Assembly: GCA_049966155.1 (NCBI GenBank)
Contig: JBMFVE010000005.1
Coordinates: forward strand, 47,045 to 111,044
Direction: 5' to 3'
DNA from: JBMFVE01 sp049966155
GTDB taxonomy: Bacteria; Bacteroidota; Ignavibacteria; Kryptoniales; JAKASW01
DNA: 64,000 bases
The notes below the pieces were generated by a model. The model did no database searches. It saw only the letters and a program-made list of their open reading frames with translations, and was not told the origin of the DNA. A program made the translations under genes and the position numbers. Positions 25,239 through 35,599 of the stretch are shown here, one piece after another (positions within the stretch are counted from its first letter, which is position 1; every line of letters starts with the position of its first letter).

Positions 25239-26567
25239 TTAATCAGGGAACTTTTCAACCGGCACTTCACTATCGACATCCAGATGCGTTATGGGTAATT
25301 CGTTCATCATGATCCTCAGCGTATTCTTCAATTTCATCAACTGAATGAATAGATCGTGTTCTGCAACACTTCCCGCATCGTGAACCGGACTCTTGAAATA
25401 AAAAGAGAGCCACTCTTGAACTCCGCTCATACTGGCGCGCTGAGCTAAATCAGAAAACAATACAGAATCGAGGACAATTGGAGCAGCTAATATGGAATCC
25501 CTGCAGAGAAAATTAATTTTCAGCTGCATGGGATAACCCAACCACCCAAATATATCGATGTTATCCCAGGCCTCTTTATTATCTCCTCGTGGCGGATAAT
25601 AATTTATCCTGACCTTGTGGTAATAGCTTCCATATAGCTCTGGATACAGTTTTGGCTGGAGAATCCCTTCTATTACCGAAAGCTTACTTTCCTCCTTTGT
25701 CTTAAAGGAATCAGGATCATCAAGAACCTCACCGTCTCTGTTCCCGAGGATGTTAGAAGAAAACCAACCGCTCAAACCAAGCATTCTTGCCTTCAACATC
25801 GGGGCGATGACCGTCTTTAGCATCGTCTGGCCGGTCTTGAAATCTTTTCCCGCAACAGGCACTTTCTTAACCTTAGCAAATTCCATTAAGGCATGAGTGT
25901 CAATGGACAAATTAGGAGCACCCATGACAAATGGGGCGCCCTCCGCAATTGCGGCATAAGCATATAACATGCTGGGAGAAATGTCAGGGTGATTGTTTTT
26001 CATTCCATCCACAAATTCTTCCACTGAAGAATGTACCTTACCCGGTTTAATATAAACTTCTGTGCTGCCAGACCATACGACAACCACCCTCTCCAGTTCA
26101 TAAATTCTCTTAAAATCTCTAATATCTTCTCTAATTTGCTCCATTAAATCGTACTTGGTCGAACCTGTTTTCACCCAATCTCCATCGAGCCTTCTTACGT
26201 AGTTCTTATCAAAGACCGCTCTCATTGGCTTGAGACCTTCCATCTCTATCTTAACTTTATCAAGATCGGAATCACTGAGAACCTGCGCCACCTTTGCTCC
26301 TTGATAAGGAGTCTCTTCTCTTATATCCCATCCGCCGAACACGAGATCGTTTAAATCGGTAAGTGGCACAAAATCTTTTATGCGAGGAAAATTTTCATCG
26401 CTTCGCTTACCAATTCTTATCGTGCCCATTTGCGTTAACGAACCGATTGGCTTCGACAATCCCTTTCTAACAGCAAATACACCTGCCAAAAACGTTGTTG
26501 ACACGGCACCATTCATGCCAACAATCAGTACTCCTAACTTTCCGCTTGGTGTTTCTACAATTGGCAT
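25239..26567 (-). CDS. Inositol-3-phosphate synthase
   Basis: A 442-residue NAD-dependent enzyme converting glucose 6-phosphate to myo-inositol 3-phosphate. The Rossmann segment is GVLIVGMNGAVSTTF; other family segments are FGGWDIRE, SPSMLYAYAAIAEGAPFVMGAPN, GKDFKTGQTMLKT and SNILGNRDGEVL. The ATG at 26567 fits the family and has an AAGG site; the in-frame ATG at 26606 adds 13 basic residues. The product is used for inositol lipids or inositol-phosphate solutes, the latter common in heat-adapted organisms; which applies here is open. Confidence 0.92.
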   Translation of the reverse strand: MPIVETPSGKLGVLIVGMNGAVSTTFLAGVFAVRKGLSKPIGSLTQMGTIRIGKRSDENFPRIKDFVPLTDLNDLVFGGWDIREETPYQGAKVAQVLSDSDLDKVKIEMEGLKPMRAVFDKNYVRRLDGDWVKTGSTKYDLMEQIREDIRDFKRIYELERVVVVWSGSTEVYIKPGKVHSSVEEFVDGMKNNHPDISPSMLYAYAAIAEGAPFVMGAPNLSIDTHALMEFAKVKKVPVAGKDFKTGQTMLKTVIAPMLKARMLGLSGWFSSNILGNRDGEVLDDPDSFKTKEESKLSVIEGILQPKLYPELYGSYYHKVRINYYPPRGDNKEAWDNIDIFGWLGYPMQLKINFLCRDSILAAPIVLDSVLFSDLAQRASMSGVQEWLSFYFKSPVHDAGSVAEHDLFIQLMKLKNTLRIMMNELPITHLDVDSEVPVEKFPD

Positions 26568-26744
26568 GTTCACAACCTTTCTTTTACTAATTAACTTTTT
26601 ATGCACACATTACACAGGAGACTTAATACAATTTAAGAGATACTTACTCATACTTGCAAACAAAGTTCTATACCCCTGCCTTTATACCTGTTAATTTGTT
26701 TGAGTCGACTTGTTACATGAGGTTAGCCTACCTAAATTTAAATA

Positions 26745-27644
26745 ATGAGTGAGAATGCACTAAAAATCTTATCCCCCGGGTTCATCTCTGAATTGTCTTC
26801 AATGGAACTTCGTGCTCGACTGATTGTTGAAGGATTTTTAGTTGGACTGCATAAAAGTCCATACCACGGTTTCAGTGTTGAATTTGCAGAACACCGTCAG
26901 TACTTCCCCGGGGATGATATAAGTAATATCGATTGGAAGGTTTACGCAAGAAGCGAACGACTTTACATAAAGCAATACGAAGAGGAAACAAATTTGAAAG
27001 CATATGTCTTGCTGGATGCCAGTAATTCAATGGGATTTAGAAAAGACGGAGAAATAAGCAAGCTCGAATATGCTGTTTACCTTGCGGCAGGGTTAATATA
27101 TTTAATGATGAGGCAGCAAGACGCAACAGGCCTTGTGATATATGACGAAAAAATCCGCAAGTTTTACGAACCACATCTGACATACTCATATACAAAATTA
27201 TTACTGACTGAACTTTCTTTGGTAAAGCCCTCCTCGAAAACTTCCACTGCATCTGCTCTTTCCGTCCTTGCGGAACGAATCAAGCGTCGGGGATTAATAA
27301 TTCTAATCAGCGATTTCCTCGATGACTCCGATAGTGTCCTTACGCTTTTAAAACATTTTCGTCATAAAAAAAATGAAGTAATAGCCTTTCATATTGCAGA
27401 CAATGCAGAACTAAATCTTGGTTTTGCTACAGATGCGGTATTCACAGATATGGAAACAGGGGAAAAAATTGCAGCGCAACCTCTCGCACTGCGGAAGGTT
27501 TATTCAGAAACGGTCAAATCTTTTATTTCAAATCTTCGAAACACATGTCTTGAAAATAACATTGACTATAACCTCATATCTACATCGATATCTTTCGATC
27601 GTGCACTGACTGCTTACCTTGCGAGACGAGCAAAAATGTTTTAA
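26745..27644 (+). CDS. DUF58 domain protein (vWA-like)
   Basis: A 299-residue cytoplasmic protein. The DUF58 signature GFSVEFAEHRQYFPGDDISNIDWKVYARS appears in two parts around residues 44-70, followed by a von Willebrand A-like region with LLDASNSMGF (MIDAS DxSxS-like). Such proteins usually accompany MoxR ATPases; none is seen in this window. It begins a three-gene plus-strand run with rmuC and the AddB-like gene. Confidence 0.88.
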   Translation: MSENALKILSPGFISELSSMELRARLIVEGFLVGLHKSPYHGFSVEFAEHRQYFPGDDISNIDWKVYARSERLYIKQYEEETNLKAYVLLDASNSMGFRKDGEISKLEYAVYLAAGLIYLMMRQQDATGLVIYDEKIRKFYEPHLTYSYTKLLLTELSLVKPSSKTSTASALSVLAERIKRRGLIILISDFLDDSDSVLTLLKHFRHKKNEVIAFHIADNAELNLGFATDAVFTDMETGEKIAAQPLALRKVYSETVKSFISNLRNTCLENNIDYNLISTSISFDRALTAYLARRAKMF

Positions 27645-27667
27645 TTAATGCTGTCGGCACAGTAAAA

Positions 27668-28870
27668 ATGGAACCCTTTCTTGCTATCATTTTCGGACTT
27701 CTTTTCATATTATTGCTGTTTCTCATTATTCAGAACAATAATCGATCGAACCTTGAAAAATTAAGTCTTAACCAAATAGTTCAAATGGTTTCCATGTTCA
27801 AGTCAGAAGTTGATTCCACTATCCGGTCTGTTACAGATTCAATGAGAACAAATATCGAATCATTCAATAACACCATTCGACTCGTCAGTGAAGCTATGAC
27901 CAGAAGTATGGAAGAAAATCGCTCAGGTACCAATGCTCAAATCGAACAAATGTCCAAACAAATTTCTCAGTTGACAAGCATAGTGGCAAATCGTGTTGAG
28001 AGCCTCCGCGGTGCATTAGAACAGCGAATGACAAGTTTTGAAGGACAGCTGGGCGGAACGCTTTCAGATGCCAACAGGCTTTTCTCTTCTTTAAAAGAAG
28101 ATTTTGGAGAACTAAAAAAATCAAGTAACAACCTCATGGAAATCGGAAAACAAATAAATCAGCTCCAGAATATTTTAAACAGCCCAAAGCTCAGGGGCAA
28201 TTTCGGAGAAACTGTTCTTGAAGAGCTCATTAAACAGGTAATTCCACTAGGACTATATGAATTTCAGTATACATTTCGCGATGGAACAAAAGTTGACGCT
28301 ATAATTAAAACTTCAGATCGTATTATCTCTATCGATTCAAAATTTCCGATGGAAGATTTCAGACGTTATACCGAAGCAATAACCGATGCTGAAAGAAGCC
28401 AAGCCCTGAATAAATTTGTTCTTTCAGTAAAAAGGCATGTTGATGCAGTTGCTGAGAAATACATTAAGCCCAGTGAAAACACTTTTGACTTTGCAATCAT
28501 GTTTGTCCCATCTGAAAGTATTTACTACGAAATTCTCCTTCAGGACAAGGATAACGACGGTGTGTACATGTATGCGCTTAGAAAACATGTTGTTCCGGCC
28601 TCCCCTAATAGCTTCTATGCTTACCTTCAGGCCATAGCAGTCGGGCTTAAGGGATTGCAAATAGAGAAAAATGCCAAGCTTGTCCGTGATCAAATTGCCC
28701 AACTTGAAAATACACTCTCAAAATTCGAAGATTTTTTTGAAACTCTCGGCAAACATATCAACAATACTGTCAACAAATACAATGAATCTCACGAAGCACT
28801 GGCAAAGTTCAAATATAGGTTTGATGAAATAAAGCGTCTTGAGGAAAACGAACAGGGACGGGTGGAATAA
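27668..28870 (+). CDS. rmuC: RmuC family DNA recombination protein
   Basis: A 400-residue protein: one N-terminal membrane helix (about 2-21), a long coiled coil (residues 30-165) and the RmuC nuclease-like core with LRGNFGETVLEELIKQ, DAIIKTSDRIISIDSKFP and FVPSESIYYEIL, where the DSK is the likely PD-(D/E)XK catalytic residue set. RmuC limits inversions at short repeats in E. coli. It is followed after 48 bp by the AddB-like nuclease, giving a recombination gene pair. Confidence 0.92.
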   Translation: MEPFLAIIFGLLFILLLFLIIQNNNRSNLEKLSLNQIVQMVSMFKSEVDSTIRSVTDSMRTNIESFNNTIRLVSEAMTRSMEENRSGTNAQIEQMSKQISQLTSIVANRVESLRGALEQRMTSFEGQLGGTLSDANRLFSSLKEDFGELKKSSNNLMEIGKQINQLQNILNSPKLRGNFGETVLEELIKQVIPLGLYEFQYTFRDGTKVDAIIKTSDRIISIDSKFPMEDFRRYTEAITDAERSQALNKFVLSVKRHVDAVAEKYIKPSENTFDFAIMFVPSESIYYEILLQDKDNDGVYMYALRKHVVPASPNSFYAYLQAIAVGLKGLQIEKNAKLVRDQIAQLENTLSKFEDFFETLGKHINNTVNKYNESHEALAKFKYRFDEIKRLEENEQGRVE

Positions 28871-28918
28871 TGCCTAATTAATGAACCAGTTTGTATTCGT
28901 ACAAAGGAGAGGGACAAA

Positions 28919-31900
28919 GTGCCGATAATCTTTACAAAAAATTTTAAGGAAGAAGTCCCAACAGACTTCCTGAATGAGATAGCCCGACGAACTGTAGCAA
29001 AGAAGGCTTACGATTACGTATATATCGTGCCAACGCGGCGTCGAGTCAGGGAAATTCAACGAGAACTTAATCGAGAATATATCTTTGGAACTCTCCCTGT
29101 TTATACATTGGAGTTGTTTGCAGCCGCATTATTTTCACAGGTTAATTTTGCAAAAAAAATCATCTCACCACCTATCCAGGCGATGATTGTTGATAAAATC
29201 CTGTGTGACATTAAACCACGATACTTCATCAAGGAAGGAACATCGGGGCATGTCCCACCCGGCACTTTAAAAAAAATCGTCGACCAGATTTCCTACCTCA
29301 AGGAAAACGGTATTACACCGGAAGACTACAACACCTTAATTGGAGCTGCCGACGAGACTGAGCGGGCAAAATTAAAGGACTTTCAAAGAATCTATGCAGA
29401 ATACCAGAATAGGCTTGGAGAAAAACTGGTCGATGCTGCGGGTATAATAGCAACGGTGAATAAATTCATACGTAACCGCTCGCCTGAACTCGACAGGTGG
29501 TTAAATTCGCCGTTAGTTTTCTTTATCGAAGGCTTCTACAGCTTTAAGAAACCTGAACTTGAACTGATTAAAAATATTTCCCTGAACGCCGAGGCATGTT
29601 TTGCAGTGAAGCTCGACTGTACTTCAGAAAATGAAGAATTGTTCAGAACGATGTACCAGACTGCCGAGGAGCTTAAGTCTATTGGATTCAAGGAGCAAAA
29701 TCAAAATAGAGAAGATGAGCCATCATCAACGCAAATCTCAATCTTGCTTGGAAAGAGACTGTTTAAGAAACCTATCGGCGAAGTTAACAAGATAAATCTC
29801 AGAGAAAATTTTCTGCGGGTTTGCGTGCCTGATATATACTCTGAGTTGGAATACGTCGCTAAGCGCATTAAAGACATAGTTGCGCAGAACCCTTCACAGC
29901 AGTTAAGCAGAATATGCGTTGCGTCACATTTGCCACAAAACTATTCTCAAATCTTCAGAGAGGTATTTACCGCTTACGGCATTCCGGCAAATATAACTGA
30001 TCGGTACACGCTAGACAACAGTGCGCTTATAAACTCAATCCTTTCATTCATTGAGCTCAAGATTAGAGATTTTGAAAGAGATTCCTTATTTCGCGCAACC
30101 AGTAGTGACTATATCATATTCAGCGAGCAGCATGAACCAAGAAAGGCAAGAAATATTCTGTACCGAACTGCAGCATTGTGTAAATTTGAAAGAGGCTTTT
30201 CCTATTTTTTGAAAACGATTGAATCCAAAATAGCAGTTCTAAGCAAAATCCAGGAGGACTCAGATGCCGATAGGAAAGGTTCCATACAAAGGGACATAGA
30301 AACTCTTCAATCTGGTACCAAACTACTTAAGGAAATTAATGACAGGCTGCAAATCCTCAAGGATAATGTTACTGCAGCCGAGCTTAGAAATGAAATTATG
30401 CAGCTTGTCAAAGAGCTCCACATTTACGAAAACATTACCTGTATCAAAACGACCAATGTGCCAACGGAAATTATCGAAAGAGACGCGCGAGCGCTCTCAA
30501 AATTCTTTAGTGTTCTTGATGAAATCGTTGACCTGGGATTTGATGACAGGAGCATGGGGCTGTCTACATGGCTTGACAACCTTAAGGCAGCGTTACCTGC
30601 AACCAGATATAACATACGACAGCGTCACGGATACGGAGTTTATGTAACCGCTCTGGATGAAATACGTGGACTAAATTTCGATTATCTTTTTGTTGTAGGC
30701 CTGACCGAGGGAGAATTTCCTTCCAAATATGAGCCTGAGATCTTCTTGCCCGTTCAAAAACAATTCGACAATAAGGAAATCAAACCATATATGCAAAGAT
30801 ACCTTTTTTATCAGGCAATCACCTCGAGCAAAAAGGTTGTATTGATTTACCCAGCTCGAAAGGATCAGGTAAAGCTACCTCGCTCATCTTTTTTAGATGC
30901 CCTCGAGTCCATAGCTGAATTTTCACATGTTGACTACAGGCCAGAAACAGGAAGTATAAACTTATACAATGCCCAACAGGTTATTTCACTATACCCTTCT
31001 GTAAAGGATGATGATACTATTTGCGAGAAGATAAATCCCTATCTGCCTCAAAACATCCGGAGATGTCTTCTGGCAGAAAGCGCTCGAATACGTAACGACA
31101 AAGAAAGCATATTTAATGGAAGAATTACTTCCAGAGATTTAGTTAACTCATTAAACATTCAGCTGAGCGAAAGAGTTTACTCAGCTGCACAAATCGAAAC
31201 TCTTGCCCAATGCGGTTTCCGATTTTTCGCCGAAAGAGTTCTGCAGGTTGAGCCGCAGCCGGATATCGATTCGCTATTTACACCGCTGGAAAAGGGAAGC
31301 GCACTTCATAAAACACTTTATAAATTCTACAATGAAATGAAGCAACGCTCAAAGCTGACAAATATTGCAAATGAAAATCAGCTGCTTAAAGCGTATGGTG
31401 CACAGGTTTTGGACGAATTTGCTATTAACCATAAGCTTTTCGACGTTGAAAGAGACACAATAATTGGAACCGATTATGCAAACGGTACACTTGACCTGTT
31501 CCTACAGAACGTACAAAAGAACTTATCAGAAGTTGGTTTTACACCAGAAATGTTTGAACTCACATTTGGAATGCCCGTGATCACTGAAGATTTGGGACAC
31601 CCTGAACCGGTTCAAATAGGTAAGGTGAAACTCCGAGGCAGGATTGATCGAATAGACAGGCACGCAGAAAAGGGGTTTGTGATTTTTGATTATAAACTGA
31701 GTAGCAGCATTCCTAACTACAAAGCAGTGGTCCTGAGGAAGACATCCCCTCAACTTCTCCTTTACCTTCTTGTATTACACACGCTGTTGAAGGACAAAGA
31801 GAATGCAGGGGATTTGTATGGTATTGCATATATTACACTAAACAGAAATGCGCTTCTGAACGGAAAGAATTCCATAAAATTTATTGTCAGGAATGAAGCA

Positions 31901-32167
31901 GGAGGACTCAATTACAGTTCTTCTATCACCGCATCGAGACAAAAGGATTCAAATCAACCTCTTCCAAAAACAATGGACGAATTACTTGAACAGGCCACTG
32001 ACTTTGTTTTAAACACTATCCAGAAGGCTATTGAAGGGAGATTCAACTTAACTGAGTTTGAGTATCAGGAAGTGTGTGTGTATTGTCCATACAAAGAAGC
32101 TTGTAGAGTAGTAGTGGTTAATACGTCTGGCAAATCACTCGAGAGCGAAAGACACGATCTCAACTGA
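28919..32167 (+). CDS. addB: AddB-like helicase-fold/PD-(D/E)XK nuclease
   Basis: A 1082-residue protein starting with GTG behind an AAGGAG site. The N-terminal part opens with VPTRRRVREIQREL, in the place of a helicase motif I but without a GKT P-loop, as in AddB inactivated helicases of some phyla. The C-terminal nuclease has the residues GRIDRIDR and FVIFDYKLS. C760 region LAQCGFRFF plus the C-terminal CVYCPYKEAC give C...C-x2-C-x5-C, the AddB iron-sulfur pattern. It probably forms AddAB with the gene at 3993-7544. The last 33 nt overlap the convergent DUF4905 gene. Confidence 0.85.
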   Translation: MPIIFTKNFKEEVPTDFLNEIARRTVAKKAYDYVYIVPTRRRVREIQRELNREYIFGTLPVYTLELFAAALFSQVNFAKKIISPPIQAMIVDKILCDIKPRYFIKEGTSGHVPPGTLKKIVDQISYLKENGITPEDYNTLIGAADETERAKLKDFQRIYAEYQNRLGEKLVDAAGIIATVNKFIRNRSPELDRWLNSPLVFFIEGFYSFKKPELELIKNISLNAEACFAVKLDCTSENEELFRTMYQTAEELKSIGFKEQNQNREDEPSSTQISILLGKRLFKKPIGEVNKINLRENFLRVCVPDIYSELEYVAKRIKDIVAQNPSQQLSRICVASHLPQNYSQIFREVFTAYGIPANITDRYTLDNSALINSILSFIELKIRDFERDSLFRATSSDYIIFSEQHEPRKARNILYRTAALCKFERGFSYFLKTIESKIAVLSKIQEDSDADRKGSIQRDIETLQSGTKLLKEINDRLQILKDNVTAAELRNEIMQLVKELHIYENITCIKTTNVPTEIIERDARALSKFFSVLDEIVDLGFDDRSMGLSTWLDNLKAALPATRYNIRQRHGYGVYVTALDEIRGLNFDYLFVVGLTEGEFPSKYEPEIFLPVQKQFDNKEIKPYMQRYLFYQAITSSKKVVLIYPARKDQVKLPRSSFLDALESIAEFSHVDYRPETGSINLYNAQQVISLYPSVKDDDTICEKINPYLPQNIRRCLLAESARIRNDKESIFNGRITSRDLVNSLNIQLSERVYSAAQIETLAQCGFRFFAERVLQVEPQPDIDSLFTPLEKGSALHKTLYKFYNEMKQRSKLTNIANENQLLKAYGAQVLDEFAINHKLFDVERDTIIGTDYANGTLDLFLQNVQKNLSEVGFTPEMFELTFGMPVITEDLGHPEPVQIGKVKLRGRIDRIDRHAEKGFVIFDYKLSSSIPNYKAVVLRKTSPQLLLYLLVLHTLLKDKENAGDLYGIAYITLNRNALLNGKNSIKFIVRNEAGGLNYSSSITASRQKDSNQPLPKTMDELLEQATDFVLNTIQKAIEGRFNLTEFEYQEVCVYCPYKEACRVVVVNTSGKSLESERHDLN

Positions 32168-32986
32168 CTCTTTCACATAAATTAAAAACTTTTTTTCATG
32201 GGTGGACGGGCTACCAACAACAAAATAAAAATCGTTCATAGGTATATGAACACCTTTGTCGGTGACATCATCATAAAGTACCTTTCCAACTGGATCAGTA
32301 ACCCTTATATGAGAGTCGTAAAGCTGAATTCCTTTCTCGTCAAAGCCAGACTTAATGTAAAAACCGAGAATAATTTTATCCGAAAGTGAGATCAAATTTG
32401 GCATTAGCGGGCTGTGAATATCCGCAAGCAGTGACTTAATCTGAGCATTATCCTCAAGCGGCTCAGGCAGCAGATACTGCATCTCGGTTTCATCTGTAAA
32501 TTCTTCAACCTGCGGATCCTTAAAAGAAAAGCGAATCATCTCTTCACCGCTCTTATAATTCATGCCGATGACCTCTGAATCTTGAAATGAGTCTCTTAGC
32601 CCATAGACGACGTCATCATTAATGGCCAGCAGCTTACAATCACTGTTTTCCCAAATTAGCTTCCCGGTAAAAAGATCAACAGCAAATATTCCCATGGTAT
32701 GGGGCATATCAGGTCTGACAAATTGGTGGATGAACAGGACATCTCTGTAAATTCTATCAAATGTGACCCACCAAGGCTCCGCAAGAGTAAACTTTTGCCA
32801 CAATACGGTCCCCGAAATAATGTCTATCCCGGAAAACTCGACACGTTTCTTTGTTTCATCACGAAGCTCGGCAACCAGCACACCACTCCCAGGGAGAAGT
32901 CTCCACACTTTCTTCCGACTCCCGTTGTCTTCTTCAGGTGCCCGAAATTTCCAGCTTGGTGCAGCGCGCTTTTTAAACCAAAGCAT
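32135..32986 (-). CDS. DUF4905-like protein
   Basis: A 283-residue soluble protein without signal peptide. It looks like a beta-propeller fragment with repeated segments such as DIISGTVLWQKF and DLFTGKLIWENSD, where a substance/value phrase is followed by W, as in PQQ-like repeats. It matches my recollection of DUF4905, found in Bacteroidota-related phyla; function unknown. It converges on and overlaps the AddB-like gene by 33 nt. Confidence 0.55.
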   Translation of the reverse strand: MLWFKKRAAPSWKFRAPEEDNGSRKKVWRLLPGSGVLVAELRDETKKRVEFSGIDIISGTVLWQKFTLAEPWWVTFDRIYRDVLFIHQFVRPDMPHTMGIFAVDLFTGKLIWENSDCKLLAINDDVVYGLRDSFQDSEVIGMNYKSGEEMIRFSFKDPQVEEFTDETEMQYLLPEPLEDNAQIKSLLADIHSPLMPNLISLSDKIILGFYIKSGFDEKGIQLYDSHIRVTDPVGKVLYDDVTDKGVHIPMNDFYFVVGSPSTHEKKFLIYVKESVEIVSFALE

Positions 32987-33087
32987 TATTATAATAAAAT
33001 TGTAACGTCTCCTAAGTTTATCGACTTGCAGATCATCTGGAAGAATTGGCGGTTCGAGTTAGTATTGGGCCTCTTACTCAGAATCTC

Positions 33088-35580
33088 TTACTTCAAAAGA
33101 GTCATTTTTCTCACTGCAGTGAGCGGTTGCTGATCGCCCGCTAACGGTTGAACTGATATTCTGTAAAAATAGACACCACTTGGCAAGGCTGAAGCATCAA
33201 AATTAACATTATGATCTCCTTTGTTTTGTCTCCCATTAAACAAAGTTTTTATTTCTCTGCCCAGAATGTCATAAACTCTCAGAGTGACATAGCTCTCAGA
33301 AGGTAGCCGATAGCTAATCAAGGTCGACGGATTAAATGGGTTTGGATAGTTCTGCCCTATTTCAAATTCTTCAGGTCTAACTTCAGGTGTTGCAATACCT
33401 GTTGCCAAATCTACCCGCCAAACCCCTCTACCGTGCGTCGCAATTCGCAATGAGTGAGCAGAGTATTGAATAGCTATGTCATCAACTACAGCATTTGGAA
33501 GCCCAGTCCCGAGTCTTGACCATGTGTTCCCTGTGTCACTACTGAAATAAACTCCCTGGTATGTTCCAACATATATGTTGCCGGTTATCGAATCAATACA
33601 CACAATCTTTGCCAAAGCCTGGCTACCGAATCCATTAATAGTGGTTGTCAAAGGCGTCCAGGTTTGACCATAGTCTGTGGTTTTCATTACAAATGGAAAC
33701 TTGAGCATAGCTACATACGCAACACCCATCTTTTCAGGATCGGCAGTGACTCGAGCAAAATCTGCTGAAGTATCCCCGTTGACAGTGATATCAGTCCAAG
33801 TCTTGCCGCTATCCTTAGAAACATAGAGGAAATTCGAGCCAGAACCACCGCGATATCCACTTATCCCTGCGTATATCACATTAGGCTCAACTGGGGACAA
33901 AGACATTGTTGTAACAAGTTGTCCTTTGGCCTTCAAATAGCCATTACTTCTCACAAACCAATTGTTACCACCATTTGATGTCCAGTAAATTTTATCGGTA
34001 GCTGTATAGAGAATGCCGGTATTATTCGGATCCATTACATATGGTTGTGTCCAGTAACCTTTCTCACTTATCCCGTTAGTGATTGTATTAAAGTTTTTGC
34101 CGCCGTCTGTAGACTTGGCCAACGCTCCGTTTACGTACTCGCCGTATATCACCGACGGGTTCTGAGGATCAATTGTCACGTAACCACCATCGCCAGAATA
34201 TATTTCATCCCAGCTCATGGCGGGTGATAAATTCCTCTCCGTTCCATTATCCTGCGTTCCACCATAAGTATAAAGCGGGTTGCTCGGATCTATTCCGACA
34301 GCATAAAATTGTGTTATCTGAAGATTCGAATTGCATGAGGAAAACTGAGCGCCACCATTCAGAGTTTTCCAGACACCTCCGTCATTACCAAGATAAAAGA
34401 CATTCCCATTCCCTGCCTGAAAGGACATAGAATGCTGATCGGGATGAACGGTACCGGTGGTATATGCGCGGGTGTAATTTGACCAACTCTGGCCACCATC
34501 TGTCGATTTCCACAAATCAACCCCTCCAAGGTAGACTATGTTGGGATTTGTTGGATCGACGGCAACAAAATTGTTGTACCATCCCTGGCCTCCACCATAA
34601 TCTACATTTACAGGAAGAGAATTCCAGGATTGTCCCCCATTTGTGGATTTATAGGCACGGGTGGTATCCTGACCGCTTTTCAATGGATTAGTGCCATATA
34701 CGCTGGCGTAGAGGATCTGGTTATTACTTTGGGAAATGGCAATTTGTATTCTTTGAATTTGGCCCGACGGGGGGAGGCCTGTTGATTGTTTAAACCAGCT
34801 CATTCCTCCGTCAGTCGACTTAAAAACACCAAAACTTGTATCAGAGGGAGAGGAAGAAGAGTAGTAACTACCCCTTGCAGCATAAATTGTAAACGGGTCA
34901 GATGGATCAATGGCTACATCCTGAACAGCGCCATATCTGCCCGGGACAAGATTGAGTTCAGTCCACGTCTTGCCAAGGTCTGTTGACCTATAAATATCAT
35001 AATAGCCACAAACATAAATTACACTGTCGTTTGAGGGCGCTATTGCAATTTTCCCTGTGTAGTAAATGCCTCCAGGCAGACTTACCTGCTGCCAATTTTG
35101 TCCACCATCTCTCGATATGTAAAGTCCTGAACCCGGATATGAGTCAATTGAATAATGCAGTTCCCCCTGACCATAGTAAACAATCTGATCATTAACCTGA
35201 TCTACCGCAACACAACCAGAAGAGAGCCGCGGTAAGTTGTCTGTAAGCGGAGTCCATGTGTTTCCACCGTCAGTTGTCTTCCATAACCCACCCCCTGCAG
35301 CAGCTGCGTACACAATGTTCGGATTCAGCGGATCAACCGCAACAGATGACACCCGTCCCGAGGAGGGATCCCGACCGTAAAGGAGATTAACAGGTTGAGG
35401 CCCAATGGCAACCCAGTTTGCAGCTTCAACTTTCGGCAACAAAAGAGGCTCGCGGACATACTTCACTTTTGTCAGTTCAGACGGAATAATCCTCAAGAAT
35501 TTTATAGCGTCGTTGTCCTTTTGAGCCTTCAGGGGTGATACTACTGCAATCACAGCAAAAAAGATCAAAATGTGCTTCAT
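33088..35580 (-). CDS. Secreted BNR-repeat protein with type IX sorting domain
   Basis: An 830-residue extracellular protein. A signal peptide (1-19, ending KAQ) is followed by a large beta-propeller region with about a dozen Asp-box repeats of the form S-T-D-G-G-x-T-W (for example KTTDGGNTWTPL, KSTDGGQSWSNY, VSKDSGKTWTDI), as in sortilin/VPS10 and sialidase-type folds. The last 85 residues form a sorting domain with NYPNPFNPSTLISY, VYDILGREIKTL and LPSGVYFYRI. No sialidase catalytic set (RIP motif) is visible, so it is more likely a binding or xyloglucanase-like protein. Two other exported protein genes follow downstream. Confidence 0.85.
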   Translation of the reverse strand: MKHILIFFAVIAVVSPLKAQKDNDAIKFLRIIPSELTKVKYVREPLLLPKVEAANWVAIGPQPVNLLYGRDPSSGRVSSVAVDPLNPNIVYAAAAGGGLWKTTDGGNTWTPLTDNLPRLSSGCVAVDQVNDQIVYYGQGELHYSIDSYPGSGLYISRDGGQNWQQVSLPGGIYYTGKIAIAPSNDSVIYVCGYYDIYRSTDLGKTWTELNLVPGRYGAVQDVAIDPSDPFTIYAARGSYYSSSSPSDTSFGVFKSTDGGMSWFKQSTGLPPSGQIQRIQIAISQSNNQILYASVYGTNPLKSGQDTTRAYKSTNGGQSWNSLPVNVDYGGGQGWYNNFVAVDPTNPNIVYLGGVDLWKSTDGGQSWSNYTRAYTTGTVHPDQHSMSFQAGNGNVFYLGNDGGVWKTLNGGAQFSSCNSNLQITQFYAVGIDPSNPLYTYGGTQDNGTERNLSPAMSWDEIYSGDGGYVTIDPQNPSVIYGEYVNGALAKSTDGGKNFNTITNGISEKGYWTQPYVMDPNNTGILYTATDKIYWTSNGGNNWFVRSNGYLKAKGQLVTTMSLSPVEPNVIYAGISGYRGGSGSNFLYVSKDSGKTWTDITVNGDTSADFARVTADPEKMGVAYVAMLKFPFVMKTTDYGQTWTPLTTTINGFGSQALAKIVCIDSITGNIYVGTYQGVYFSSDTGNTWSRLGTGLPNAVVDDIAIQYSAHSLRIATHGRGVWRVDLATGIATPEVRPEEFEIGQNYPNPFNPSTLISYRLPSESYVTLRVYDILGREIKTLFNGRQNKGDHNVNFDASALPSGVYFYRISVQPLAGDQQPLTAVRKMTLLK

Positions 35581-35599
35581 GATTCTCTCTCTCCATTTA

